Positions 43,463 through 51,834 of a DNA stretch of 64,000 nucleotides are shown here, in pieces. The notes beneath the pieces were generated by a model, which was given only the letters and a program-made list of their open reading frames with translations, ran no database searches and was not told the DNA's origin. The DNA is from UBA6244 sp963676875 (GTDB lineage Bacteria; Bacteroidota; Bacteroidia; Bacteroidales; F082): NCBI GenBank assembly GCA_963676875.1, contig OY781436.1:2728001-2792000 (forward strand). Reading direction: 5' to 3'. Position 1 is the first letter of the stretch; every line of letters starts with the position of its first letter. The position numbers and the translations under genes were made by a program.

Positions 43463-44827
43463 CTAAAAAATATGATCAGTTACGGACTTATAATCGCGCT
43501 TACCCTCAAAAACCAGGTTATGGTACTGAAGATTGGAGTTGTATGCCCACATGGCGGCGGCTGCGCTTTTTGATTTTTTAAGGGTATTCATAAACTTTCG
43601 CTTGAGGTTTTTTTCGTCGTAGAGCATGGTCCAACTCTTGTTGATCTCGTTGGTAAGTTCTTCCGGGCTCATGGCCAAAGGTTTGAACACCACTTCCACA
43701 AAATCGTAACGCGACCAATCTGCCGGAAAATCATTGTGTACAAGTCGTCCGGATGCCAGCATTCTGTCAAATAGTGGGGTTCCCGGAAGCGGGGTGAGGA
43801 TGGATGCCTGCATGGCATCAATATCGGCCGAAAGCATGTATTTCGTTCGGTTGGCAATGGTTTCCGGTGTGTCGGTGTCCAGACCGTAGATAAAGGCCCC
43901 CAACACAGCAATGCCGTGGGCGTGGATTTTTTGATAGACCTCGCTGAAATGGTCGGTACCAATTTTTATGTTGGTGGTTTTGTTGGTGAGCTCCAGTTGG
44001 TCCACCAGTTCCGATTCAATGCCCAGAAAAATCATTTTACATCCGGCTTCCGCCATCAAACTGAGGGCGCGTTCGTGCTCGGCCACATTCATGGAAGCTG
44101 CACAAAGCCAGTCTTTTTTTATTCCTCTACGGATGATTTCAGTGCATATCTCTTCCACGCGTTCGGCAGATTTCTTTGAATAGCCAATGAAGTTGTCATC
44201 CACGATATACACATTTTGTTGTGGGATTTTCTCGAATTCATCTACCACATCCATTACCGGTCGTGGCCGATATTTTTTACCGTTGAAGGTATGTACCGAG
44301 CAAAAATCGCAGCTCATCGGACAGCCCCGGGTGGTTTGAACGCTGCCGAAGGCATATTGAGGGCTGTATAAATCGATGCGCGGTTGGGGTGACTCCACCA
44401 ATGGCAGCAGTTTTCCGCTGTAAGTTCTTTTCAGCTCATTGCGTTCAAAATCTGCAATCACCTGAGTCCAAACGCTTTCGGCTTCACCAATCACCAATGC
44501 GTCGGCATATTGGAGGGCTTCTTCGGGCATCACCGAAACATGGATGCCGCCCATCACCACGGGGATTCCTTTTTCGCGATACACCGAAGCCAGTTCGTAG
44601 GAACGTGTTACTTGTGAAGTAAGCGCCGTAATGCCCACCAAATCAGCCTCACGGTACGAAAACCGTTCAAAGTTTTCATCCAGCAGTTCGATGTCCCAAT
44701 GGTCGGGAGTGAGCGCGGCCACAATGCCCAGGGCCAATGGAGGATAAATGCTGTGTTGGTCACGGATCAATCCTATCCTGTTGGTACTGAGTGGGTTGAT
44801 AAGCAGAAGTTTGTACTTTTTTGCCAT
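43463..44827 (-). CDS. B12-binding-domain radical SAM protein A, 454 aa
   Basis: Residues 1-130 form a cobalamin-binding-type Rossmann domain (LLLINPLSTNR ... PVVMGGIHVSVMPEEAL); the radical SAM core starts with TTRGCPMSCDFCSVHTFNG, Cys169/173/176 binding the [4Fe-4S] cluster. VYIVDDNFIG is a family strand. The C-terminus (SPEELTNEINKSWTMLYDEK ... SNLQYHNLVF) is a DUF4070-like cap. The family includes HpnR-like class B methylases that methylate unactivated carbons, but many members are uncharacterised. 11 bases after its paralogue B, so the two form an operon. A third paralogue lies at 54.5 kb. Confidence 0.85.
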   Translation of the reverse strand: MAKKYKLLLINPLSTNRIGLIRDQHSIYPPLALGIVAALTPDHWDIELLDENFERFSYREADLVGITALTSQVTRSYELASVYREKGIPVVMGGIHVSVMPEEALQYADALVIGEAESVWTQVIADFERNELKRTYSGKLLPLVESPQPRIDLYSPQYAFGSVQTTRGCPMSCDFCSVHTFNGKKYRPRPVMDVVDEFEKIPQQNVYIVDDNFIGYSKKSAERVEEICTEIIRRGIKKDWLCAASMNVAEHERALSLMAEAGCKMIFLGIESELVDQLELTNKTTNIKIGTDHFSEVYQKIHAHGIAVLGAFIYGLDTDTPETIANRTKYMLSADIDAMQASILTPLPGTPLFDRMLASGRLVHNDFPADWSRYDFVEVVFKPLAMSPEELTNEINKSWTMLYDEKNLKRKFMNTLKKSKSAAAAMWAYNSNLQYHNLVFEGKRDYKSVTDHIF

Positions 44828-44838
44828 GCCGCCGTTTG

Positions 44839-46236
44839 TTATACAAAGGGATTGGTTTTCAACGAATCTAAACCAAACACGTCCACCAGATTTCGCACGG
44901 GTCGTTCGCCTTCAAAGGCCAGGTTGTAGTATTGCAGGTTGGAGCCATAGGACCAAATGCCGGCTGTGGCGCTTTTGGTTTGCTTGATGGTGCGTATGAA
45001 TTTCTTTTTCAGGGTGGGTTCGTTGTACAATTTATCCCAATTGTCCTTAATTTCGTTCATCATCTCCCGGCGCCCCATCAAATCGTGGTTCCATACCACT
45101 TCCGCAAAATGATAATGTTGCCAGTCGTCGGGGTAGTTGTTGAGCACAATTTTATTTTCGGCCATCATGCGGTCGAACAAACCCGTTCCCGGCAAGGGGG
45201 TGAGTATGGTGGATTGCACGGCGTCGATGGAGGCATTGTTGATGTATTCGGTTCGGTGTGCCATGGATTCGGGCGTATCGGTTTCCAGTCCGTAAATAAA
45301 AGCCCCCAGCACGCTGATGCCGTACTGATGGATTTTTGTGAACACCTGTTCGTAGCTGTCGATCCCCATTTTCACATTCAACTTTTTGTTCATGTCCTTG
45401 AGTTGGTCGATGCGTTCGGATTCGATGCCCAGAAGCACCATGCGACACCCACTTTTAGCGGCATATTCCAGCACTTCCTCGTTGTCGGCAAAGTTCATGG
45501 AAGCCGAGCAAAACCATTCTATTTTAATACCCCGTTCAATGATTCCTTTGAAAAGGGAAATGGCCCGTTCCTGTGATTTTTTACCGTAACCGATGAGGTT
45601 ATCGTCCACGAAATACACCAGCGGATGCTCCACGGTTTCGAGTTCGTCGAGTACTTCTTCGATGGGACGCTGGCGGTAAGTACTTCCGTTGAAGGTGTGC
45701 ACCGAGCAAAAATCGCAGCGCATGGGACAACCACGGGAGGTTTGGATGCTGGCAAATTTATAGTCCGGATGAAACAAGTGTCGGGCAGGCAGAACGGCAT
45801 TTTCCATGGAAAGCAATTGTCCCGAATAGGTTTTTTTCATCTTCCCCGATTCGAAATCGCTGATAAGTGTGGCCCAAACGCTTTCCACCTCACCAATCAC
45901 CACGGTATCGCAAAACTGTTTGGCTTCATCGGGCACCATGGAAGCATGAATGCCGCCAATCACCGTGGGAATACCTTTTTCCTTATAGATTTGGGCCAGT
46001 TCGTAAGCCCTGGTAACGCTCGAGGTAAGTGCTGTAAAACCTACCAGATCAGCTTCTTTGTAAGTAAACGACTCGAAATTTTCATCCAAAATTTCCACTT
46101 CCCAATTATCGGGCGTGAGGGTGGCAATAATTCCGAGTCCGATGGGCGGATAAATGACGTGTTTGTGAATGATTAAGCCCTTTCGTGTGGTGTTGAGGGG
46201 GTTAACCAGCAGAAGTTTTCTTTTTTTAGTGGCCAT
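44839..46236 (-). CDS. B12-binding-domain radical SAM protein B
   Basis: Paralogue of protein A in the same operon, with the same layout: LLLVNPLNTTRKGLI and TVIGGIHASMVPDEA in the B12-type domain, then TSRGCPMRCDFCSVHTFNG for the cluster and SNLQYYNLAFEGE at the C-terminus. ATG 46236 (MATKKRKLLLVNP) is chosen because the -7 box TACCTTTG (minus strand, 46258-46265) lies just upstream and excludes the longer start at 46344. About 465 residues. Probably forms part of one multistep modification with its paralogues; the substrate is unknown. Confidence 0.85.
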   Translation of the reverse strand: MATKKRKLLLVNPLNTTRKGLIIHKHVIYPPIGLGIIATLTPDNWEVEILDENFESFTYKEADLVGFTALTSSVTRAYELAQIYKEKGIPTVIGGIHASMVPDEAKQFCDTVVIGEVESVWATLISDFESGKMKKTYSGQLLSMENAVLPARHLFHPDYKFASIQTSRGCPMRCDFCSVHTFNGSTYRQRPIEEVLDELETVEHPLVYFVDDNLIGYGKKSQERAISLFKGIIERGIKIEWFCSASMNFADNEEVLEYAAKSGCRMVLLGIESERIDQLKDMNKKLNVKMGIDSYEQVFTKIHQYGISVLGAFIYGLETDTPESMAHRTEYINNASIDAVQSTILTPLPGTGLFDRMMAENKIVLNNYPDDWQHYHFAEVVWNHDLMGRREMMNEIKDNWDKLYNEPTLKKKFIRTIKQTKSATAGIWSYGSNLQYYNLAFEGERPVRNLVDVFGLDSLKTNPFV

Positions 46237-46406
46237 GAGCAAATTGCGTGTAGGGGGCAAAGGTAGTGAATAATTGACAAGAAAAAAGCCTTCCGGCGAT
46301 CGATCCATTTCCTTGAAGTTCAGGAGAATTTGGATTCGTATCACTAATTCCCCTTTGCGGTATATGATAATCAGGTGGAATATTTTAGATGAAATTATGA
46401 AAAGAT

Positions 46407-46414
46407 TACATTTG
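46407..46414 (+). promoter_or_regulatory. -7 box of the zeta-like toxin gene
   Basis: TACATTTG matches TAnnTTTG, 18 bases before the TTG start at 46432. Confidence 0.5.
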
Positions 46415-46431
46415 TAAAAACTTTAAGTGAA

Positions 46432-47019
46432 TTGAAAAGGCTTTTTATAATTTCGGGTTGTAACGGTGCCGGAAAAACGACTGCATCTTATTCAATCTTG
46501 CCTGAAATGCTAGGGTGTGATGAATTCGTCAATGCGGATGAAATAGCAAGAGGTTTATCTCCATTTAACCCTGAGTCGGCTGCAATTCAGTCAGGGAGAT
46601 TAATGCTCCAAAGAATTAATCATCTATTGGATGAAGGTCGGGATTTTGCTTTTGAAACTACGCTATCAACAAAATCGCATCGAAATATTATTAAAAAAGC
46701 ACAGCAATTAGGTTATCAGGTTACACTTTTGTTCTTTTGGTTACAAACACCTGAATTAGCCATTAAGCGGGTTGAAATAAGAGTGAAAGAGGGAGGACAT
46801 TTTATTTCTGAGGAGGTAATTAGACGACGTTATATTAATGGGCTTAGAAATTTTTTTAATATTTTTGAACCTATTGTTGATGAATGGATGCTAATTGATA
46901 ATTCTGGTGAACCCTATGAGATTATTGCAATAAAAAGTAATTCAACACAATTGGTGAGGAAAAAAGATAGATGGGAAAGCCTTTCAAATCAATATAAAAC
47001 AAAAGGAGATGGACAATAG
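46432..47019 (+). CDS. Zeta-toxin-like P-loop kinase, 195 aa
   Basis: Starts at TTG 46432. P-loop IISGCNGAGKTTAS (6-19), FVNADEIARGLSPFNPE (the zeta-toxin NADEI motif) and FAFETTLST, followed by VEIRVKEGGHFISEEVIRRRY, are typical of zeta toxins and related small-molecule kinases, which phosphorylate UDP-GlcNAc in characterised systems. The gene is much richer in A/T than its neighbours and breaks up the radical-SAM/flippase cluster, which suggests insertion. A 53-residue ORF overlaps its 3' end. Toxicity is inferred; many chromosomal homologues are not proven toxins. Confidence 0.8.
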   Translation: MKRLFIISGCNGAGKTTASYSILPEMLGCDEFVNADEIARGLSPFNPESAAIQSGRLMLQRINHLLDEGRDFAFETTLSTKSHRNIIKKAQQLGYQVTLLFFWLQTPELAIKRVEIRVKEGGHFISEEVIRRRYINGLRNFFNIFEPIVDEWMLIDNSGEPYEIIAIKSNSTQLVRKKDRWESLSNQYKTKGDGQ

Positions 47020-47170
47020 TACAAAAATCATAGAGGGATTAGAAAAGGCTTACAAAAAGCTGATAGAGTATAAAAAATATAAAAAAACTCCACTCATTGT
47101 ATTTAAGGATGGGAAAATAGTTGAAATAGCTCCTGAGGAAATTAGCCTTGAGGGTAATGTATATCATTAA
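47009..47170 (+). CDS. Small partner of the zeta-like protein, 53 aa (antitoxin candidate)
   Basis: ATG 47009 overlaps the toxin stop (TAG 47017-47019) out of frame and has a strong AAAAGGAG ribosome site at 47001-47008. The protein is MDNSTKIIEGLEKAYKKLI..., a charged helix followed by TPLIVFKDGKIVEIAPEEI. Coupling to the kinase gene and the same A/T-rich codon use support a real pair. It does not resemble the epsilon antitoxin, and its downstream position is reversed relative to classical epsilon-zeta. Function unproven. Confidence 0.6.
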   Translation: MDNSTKIIEGLEKAYKKLIEYKKYKKTPLIVFKDGKIVEIAPEEISLEGNVYH

Positions 47171-47271
47171 TAATTAGGTTAATAGATCAATCCAGTGTGG
47201 TGTCAACCTCCCAGTTTTTATGATAAAGCCCAAAGATATAGAATAGTCCATTGGGAACTAAGAATATTGCC

Positions 47272-48579
47272 ATGGCCAAAAGGGGATTCTTCAGGGATTT
47301 TGTAGGTGTACTCAACAGCAACGTGGTGTCGTTGGTGAGTGCCTTGCTTATGGTGGTGGTACTCACTCGTGTGTTGGGAACCGAAGGTTATGGTGCCTAC
47401 AACGCCCTCATTGTCATCCCGTTGATTGTGGTCAGTCTCACCCATTTAGGCATCAGAGGTGCTTCCATATATTTTCTAGGCAACAAGAAATATGATGAAA
47501 ACCAATTGGTTTCGTCGGTATTGCTCATCCTGATTGGCTCCGGCATGGCCGGCATGATATTAAGCGCCATCGCTTTTTGGTTTTATCGCGACTCCTCCTT
47601 CACCTTGTTGCTCATCATCCTGGTGCTTTTCATCATTCCGATGCGCCTGACCACCATTTATGCCGGAGGCGTTTTTTACGGAAAAGATGAAATCAAAAAG
47701 GCCAATCAGCTCAACTGGATGGTCAATTCCATCAATTTATTGTTGGCTGTCATCCTGGTTTGGTGGCTCGATTTTGGACTTACCGGTGCGGTAGTGGCTA
47801 CCCTTGTGGCCAATTTGTTTGTCGCAGCGAAAGGCTTGTTGCTGTTGGCCAAACAATTTAAACTAACCCTTACTTACTACCCCCACATCGTGGCGAGCCT
47901 GCTTCGGATGGGGGTTTTGTTTTCCATGTCGTTTTTCGTGTTGCAACTCAACTACAAAATCGACATCCTGTTGTTGGAAAGGCTTTCGTCCATCGAAGAA
48001 GTAGGTCTATACTCGTTGGCTACCCAGATTGCCGAGCAATTGTGGCAAATTCCGCTGGCTGTGAGCCTGGTGTTGTTCACCCGAACGGCCAACAGCGAAG
48101 CACAAGCTTCACCCGGTCACATTTTGCCCCTCACGCGTATCACTTTGTTGCTGGTGTTGTTCATTGCATTGGGACTGTTTGTGGTGGCGCCCTACGTTAT
48201 TCCGATGTTTTTCGGGAAAGCCTTTTCGGCCAGCAGCCTGATGTTGCAAATCATTTTGCCCGGCATTGTGGTGATGTCGGTGTTCAGGGTGCTTAGCGGA
48301 CAGTTAGCCGGATTGGGCAAACCACAGGTTACTTTGTATATATTTGTTCCGGCCTTGATAATCAATGTCCTGCTCAACTTGCTGTGGATTCCGGGGTATG
48401 GCGGAAACGGAGCGGCCATGGCTTCCAATGTGAGTTATATTTTGGGTGTGGTGGGCTATTGGCTGTATTATTCACGTCTGCACAACATTCCCATGTTCGA
48501 AATACTGCATTTCCGCAAATCCGACTTCAACGCCCTCACCCAATTCATTCAAAAAGCAAAAACCAAATGGACGACTTAA
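47272..48579 (+). CDS. Polysaccharide/lipid flippase (MOP superfamily, Wzx-like)
   Basis: Twelve or more hydrophobic segments over 435 residues, with the MOP-type N-terminus NSNVVSLVSALLMVVVLTRVLGTEGYGAYNAL (first helix and loop, about residues 14-45) and the central LNYKIDILLLERLSSIEEVGLYSLATQIAEQLW (about 235-267). It would flip a lipid-linked product across the inner membrane. ATG 47272 is chosen over a TTG at 47251. The 3' end overlaps the sulfotransferase start by 13 bases, tying flipping to sulfation of the same product. Confidence 0.88.
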   Translation: MAKRGFFRDFVGVLNSNVVSLVSALLMVVVLTRVLGTEGYGAYNALIVIPLIVVSLTHLGIRGASIYFLGNKKYDENQLVSSVLLILIGSGMAGMILSAIAFWFYRDSSFTLLLIILVLFIIPMRLTTIYAGGVFYGKDEIKKANQLNWMVNSINLLLAVILVWWLDFGLTGAVVATLVANLFVAAKGLLLLAKQFKLTLTYYPHIVASLLRMGVLFSMSFFVLQLNYKIDILLLERLSSIEEVGLYSLATQIAEQLWQIPLAVSLVLFTRTANSEAQASPGHILPLTRITLLLVLFIALGLFVVAPYVIPMFFGKAFSASSLMLQIILPGIVVMSVFRVLSGQLAGLGKPQVTLYIFVPALIINVLLNLLWIPGYGGNGAAMASNVSYILGVVGYWLYYSRLHNIPMFEILHFRKSDFNALTQFIQKAKTKWTT

Positions 48580-49646
48580 CGCAGATACCCTTTCTTTTCA
48601 TTGTTGGCAGGCCAAGGTCGGGAACTACTTTGTTGCGTACCCTTTTCGATGCCCATACCAACGTCATCATTCCGCCCGAATGTCAGTTTGTGGTGAACCT
48701 TTACGGGAAATATGGCAAGAAAACCCATTGGTCGAAAGCCGATTTGGAGCAGTTTTATGTGGATTTGCAGCCACAATGGCGTTTCGATTTGTGGAAACTC
48801 GACGACCAACTTTTGCGTCAAAACCTATTTAAACAAGAAGGCGAAAATCCTTACGGGAATGTTTGCAAGTCCGTTTATGCCAGCTATCAATCGGTTTTTC
48901 CCAAAGAAGAAATATTGTTGTTTGGCGATAAAAATCCGGGTTATACCATTTACACCAAACGGCTGTTGAAAATTTTTCCCAACGCCAAGTTTATCCACAT
49001 TACAAGAGATTATCGCGACAATTTCGTGTCCATCAAAAATGTGGACTTCGAATTGCCCATACCTTCGTTGGCTGCGCAAAAGTGGGTGTATTTTTACAAG
49101 AAGATTTACAAAGATGCCCGATTAAATCCGGAGGCTTATCTTCACCTGCGCTACGAAGATCTGGTAAGCGACCCAGAAGAATCCATGAAAGTGATTTGTG
49201 ACTTTGCGGGGATCCAATATCAGTCGGGAATTCTGAATTTTCATGAAAAAAAGGAGGATGTAGTTAAGCTCTATCAGCCCGAAATCCTGCAGAAATATCA
49301 CGCAAGTCTGTTGAAGAAAATCAACACGAGCAGGATAGGATTGTGGAAAAAGGAACTTACCGACATGGAGGTAAAACAACTGGATTATACCGTTGGTCGT
49401 TATGCCGGGCAAGCCCAATATCAGCGGAAATACACCCATTTTGGTGTGGGCATGGCGTTGAGGGTGCTTCCCGGAAGAACCATTGCCGCCCTGCTGTACG
49501 TCGCTACACAGGTGGTGGACAAGTTGCCTTCCTCCATTCGCATGACCATTTTGAGCAAGGGGCCAAGGGTGTTGGGAAAAGCCTTCCTTCGGGTGTTTAA
49601 TCCCAAAAAGCTGGCCGAGATGAACAGGTTGGAAAATAGCAGGTAG
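48567..49646 (+). CDS. PAPS-dependent-type sulfotransferase 1
   Basis: N-terminal FIVGRPRSGTTLLRTLF is the 5'-phosphosulfate loop, and FIHITRDYRDNFVS supplies the Arg and Ser of the 3'-phosphate site; YLHLRYEDLVSDPEESM is the next conserved block. These are the hallmarks of the Sulfotransfer_1/3 family that moves sulfate from PAPS to hydroxyls or amines. About 359 residues. Start ATG 48567 overlaps the flippase stop by 13 bases. It is a close paralogue of the protein at 53439-54506, with matching blocks over the full length. PAPS could come from the APS kinase at 32.4 kb. Confidence 0.87.
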   Translation: MDDLTQIPFLFIVGRPRSGTTLLRTLFDAHTNVIIPPECQFVVNLYGKYGKKTHWSKADLEQFYVDLQPQWRFDLWKLDDQLLRQNLFKQEGENPYGNVCKSVYASYQSVFPKEEILLFGDKNPGYTIYTKRLLKIFPNAKFIHITRDYRDNFVSIKNVDFELPIPSLAAQKWVYFYKKIYKDARLNPEAYLHLRYEDLVSDPEESMKVICDFAGIQYQSGILNFHEKKEDVVKLYQPEILQKYHASLLKKINTSRIGLWKKELTDMEVKQLDYTVGRYAGQAQYQRKYTHFGVGMALRVLPGRTIAALLYVATQVVDKLPSSIRMTILSKGPRVLGKAFLRVFNPKKLAEMNRLENSR

Positions 49647-49688
49647 TTGGCTCACCAAATGCCCGGATTGCCCTTGATTTTCCTCACA

Positions 49689-49719
49689 TTGTTTTATTCA
49701 ACATTAACCACTATTTTTG
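49689..49719 (+). promoter_or_regulatory. Promoter of the ACP-KAS III-SDR operon
   Basis: TTG (49689-49691), a 20-base spacer and TATTTTTG (49712-49719) fit the consensus. The ACP ATG follows 16 bases later, so this three-gene set has its own start. Confidence 0.65.
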
Positions 49720-49735
49720 CGCAAAAGAATACACG

Positions 49736-49978
49736 ATGAACATCAACGACTTTATAGAAAAAGTAGAAGCCGAATTTGAAGATATCGAGCCCGGCACACT
49801 TACCCCAACTACCATACTCAAAGAAGCTTTCACCTGGGACTCGGTGAATGCACTGATTTTTCTGGCTCACGTAAATGTGGAATACGACGTCGAGATTACG
49901 GCCAACGAACTCATCGAGGCCATAACCGTGCAGGATTTATATAATTTGGTGGACTCAAAAGTAGAAAACAAAGCATAA
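49736..49978 (+). CDS. Dedicated acyl carrier protein, 80 aa
   Basis: A small acidic four-helix protein with the phosphopantetheine site Ser36 in FTWDSVNALIF; the usual DSL is DSV here. It is clearly different from the housekeeping AcpP (no DSLDTVEL) and is encoded immediately before a ketosynthase, so it probably carries a specialised acyl chain. The stop TAATG overlaps the KAS III start by one base. Confidence 0.88.
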   Translation: MNINDFIEKVEAEFEDIEPGTLTPTTILKEAFTWDSVNALIFLAHVNVEYDVEITANELIEAITVQDLYNLVDSKVENKA

Positions 49979-51045
49979 TGTCCATTTTTTCTGTTCCGGA
50001 TATTAAAATTTCGGGAATTGCTGCCTGCGTACCCGAGGATATCTACCACAACCGCGATTACGATTGGGTGGAGGAAAAGGAACGGAATACCCTGATAAAA
50101 ACCATTGGCGTAGAGCAAAAACGGCATGCCCGTAAAGGAACCACCACTGCCGATTTGTGTTTTATGGCTTCCGAAAAACTGTTGGAAGGTGTATCCTGGG
50201 ACAGGAATGAAATTGAGTTGATCATATTCGTTTCACAGTCGCGCGATTATATCATTCCCGCCACCGCCGGCCTCTTGCAGGACAGGCTTGGATTGTCGCA
50301 TGCCACCATGGCTTTCGATATTGGGTTGGGATGTTCGGGTTATGTGTACGGACTTTCGGTGGTTGGCAGCATGATGTCCACCGGACGAATAAAGAGGGCG
50401 TTGTTGCTCACGGGCGATATCAGCACCCTCAACACGTCTTTTCGCGACAAAAGTGCGTTCCCCCTTTTCGGAGATGGTGGTACGGCTACCTTGCTGGAAT
50501 ACAGGCCAGGAGCCAAGCCCATGATTTTCAACCTTCAAACCGATGGGTCGGGATACGATGCCATCATCATTCCCGATGGAGGCATCCGCAATTTTGCCGA
50601 AAAAGAAACTTCCTTCGAATACCACAAAATCAACGAAGGCATTTACCGCAACGGTTTCAACATTGCTTTGGACGGCATCAAGGTGTTTAATTTTTCGCTT
50701 CGCGAAGTAAAACGCAATGTGCAAGCCCTGTTGGAGTTTGCCCAAACTTCTCTGGAAGAGGTAGATTTTATTGTGTTGCATCAGGCCAACAAACTGATGA
50801 ACGAAACCATCCGTAAGCAGTTGAAGCAGCCCGAGGAAAAGGTGCCGTTGTCGCTTCAAACGTATGGTAATACCAGTTCGGCTTCTATCCCGCTCACCAT
50901 GGTTACCGAGATGCGTGAACAATTGGGAAGCCGATCCATGCGGTTGTTGCTTTCCGGTTTTGGCGTCGGGTTGTCGTGGGGAAGCGTATTGCTTGAAACC
51001 GATCACCTACCATGTCCTGAAATACTGGTTTATCCTAATCCATAA
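49978..51045 (+). CDS. 3-oxoacyl-ACP synthase III (KAS III-like)
   Basis: A FabH-fold condensing enzyme with the catalytic triad Cys119 (GLGCSGYVYG), His268 (IVLHQANKLMN) and Asn298 (YGNTSSASIPL) all present. It condenses an acyl-CoA or acyl-ACP starter with malonyl-ACP, or transfers an acyl group in specialised relatives. The N-terminus ISGIAACVPEDIYHNRDY is typical of secondary-pathway KAS III rather than FabH. 355 residues. Starts one base into the ACP stop and ends 5 bases before the SDR start; all three are one operon. Confidence 0.88.
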   Translation: MSIFSVPDIKISGIAACVPEDIYHNRDYDWVEEKERNTLIKTIGVEQKRHARKGTTTADLCFMASEKLLEGVSWDRNEIELIIFVSQSRDYIIPATAGLLQDRLGLSHATMAFDIGLGCSGYVYGLSVVGSMMSTGRIKRALLLTGDISTLNTSFRDKSAFPLFGDGGTATLLEYRPGAKPMIFNLQTDGSGYDAIIIPDGGIRNFAEKETSFEYHKINEGIYRNGFNIALDGIKVFNFSLREVKRNVQALLEFAQTSLEEVDFIVLHQANKLMNETIRKQLKQPEEKVPLSLQTYGNTSSASIPLTMVTEMREQLGSRSMRLLLSGFGVGLSWGSVLLETDHLPCPEILVYPNP

Positions 51046-51049
51046 TGCC

Positions 51050-51799
51050 ATGAACTTTTGTAATCTCACCGGAAAAACCATTCTCATCACCGGAGCTTCT
51101 TCTGGTATCGGACGGCAAACGGCCATAACATCTTCAAAACAAGGTGCTTTGGTGGTTCTTGCCGGACGCGATGAGCCGCGTTTAAACCAAACCCTTTCAA
51201 TGATGGAAGGCCGGGGACATCAGGTGTTCGCTGGTGATTTAACCGAAGAAGCATTCATTTTCGAATTGACGAAAACCTGTCCGGAAATCGACGGATTGGT
51301 GCATGGTGCCGGCATTGTGGGACCTACGCCCGCCAAGTATATCCGACAGGGAGATATCAGTAGATTGTTGCGCATTAATTTTGAGACACCGGTACTGCTC
51401 ACCGCAAGGTTGTTGTTGTTGAAAAAAATCCGCAACCAGGCATCCATTGTCTTTCTGTCCACCATCGCCACCCAAACGCCCTATTTTGGAGGTGCCTTAT
51501 ACACGGCTGCCAAAGCCGCACTGGAAGCCTATTCGCGGTCGCTTGCTCTGGAGTTGGTCAAACGCGGAATCCGCTCCAACTGCCTGCAACCCGGCTTGGT
51601 CAACACCCCGCTCATCAACAATCCGGCACAGGAAGGCCAGATGGAGATGGTGGACGAATCGCTTCAGCGATACCTGAAAAAATATCCTATGGGTGTGGGC
51701 GAAGCATCCGACGTGGCCCATGCCATTTTGTTTTTACTTTCCGATGAATCGCGGTGGATATCCGGTACTTCCATTCCCATGGGAAGCGTAATTCAGTAA
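51050..51799 (+). CDS. Short-chain dehydrogenase/reductase, 3-oxoacyl reductase-like
   Basis: The NAD(P)-binding TGASSGIGRQTA (16-27), active-site Ser in VFLSTIA, and catalytic YTAAKAALEAYSRSLALEL (YxxxK) are all present; the GAGIVG strand replaces the usual NNAG. Typical of FabG-like reductases acting on beta-keto acyl chains, which fits its place right after the KAS III gene. ATG 51050 was chosen because it directly precedes the glycine motif; a longer frame to 50864 lies inside KAS III. 249 residues. A capnine-type keto reductase role is possible but unproven. Confidence 0.88.
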   Translation: MNFCNLTGKTILITGASSGIGRQTAITSSKQGALVVLAGRDEPRLNQTLSMMEGRGHQVFAGDLTEEAFIFELTKTCPEIDGLVHGAGIVGPTPAKYIRQGDISRLLRINFETPVLLTARLLLLKKIRNQASIVFLSTIATQTPYFGGALYTAAKAALEAYSRSLALELVKRGIRSNCLQPGLVNTPLINNPAQEGQMEMVDESLQRYLKKYPMGVGEASDVAHAILFLLSDESRWISGTSIPMGSVIQ

Positions 51800-51811
51800 A
51801 GGAAATTCCTG

Positions 51812-51819
51812 TATTTTTG
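51812..51819 (+). promoter_or_regulatory. -7 box of the glycosyltransferase gene
   Basis: TATTTTTG, 15 bases before ATG 51835. A GTG at 51829 in the same frame is an alternative start. Confidence 0.55.
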
Positions 51820-51834
51820 TAAAAAAATGTGGTT

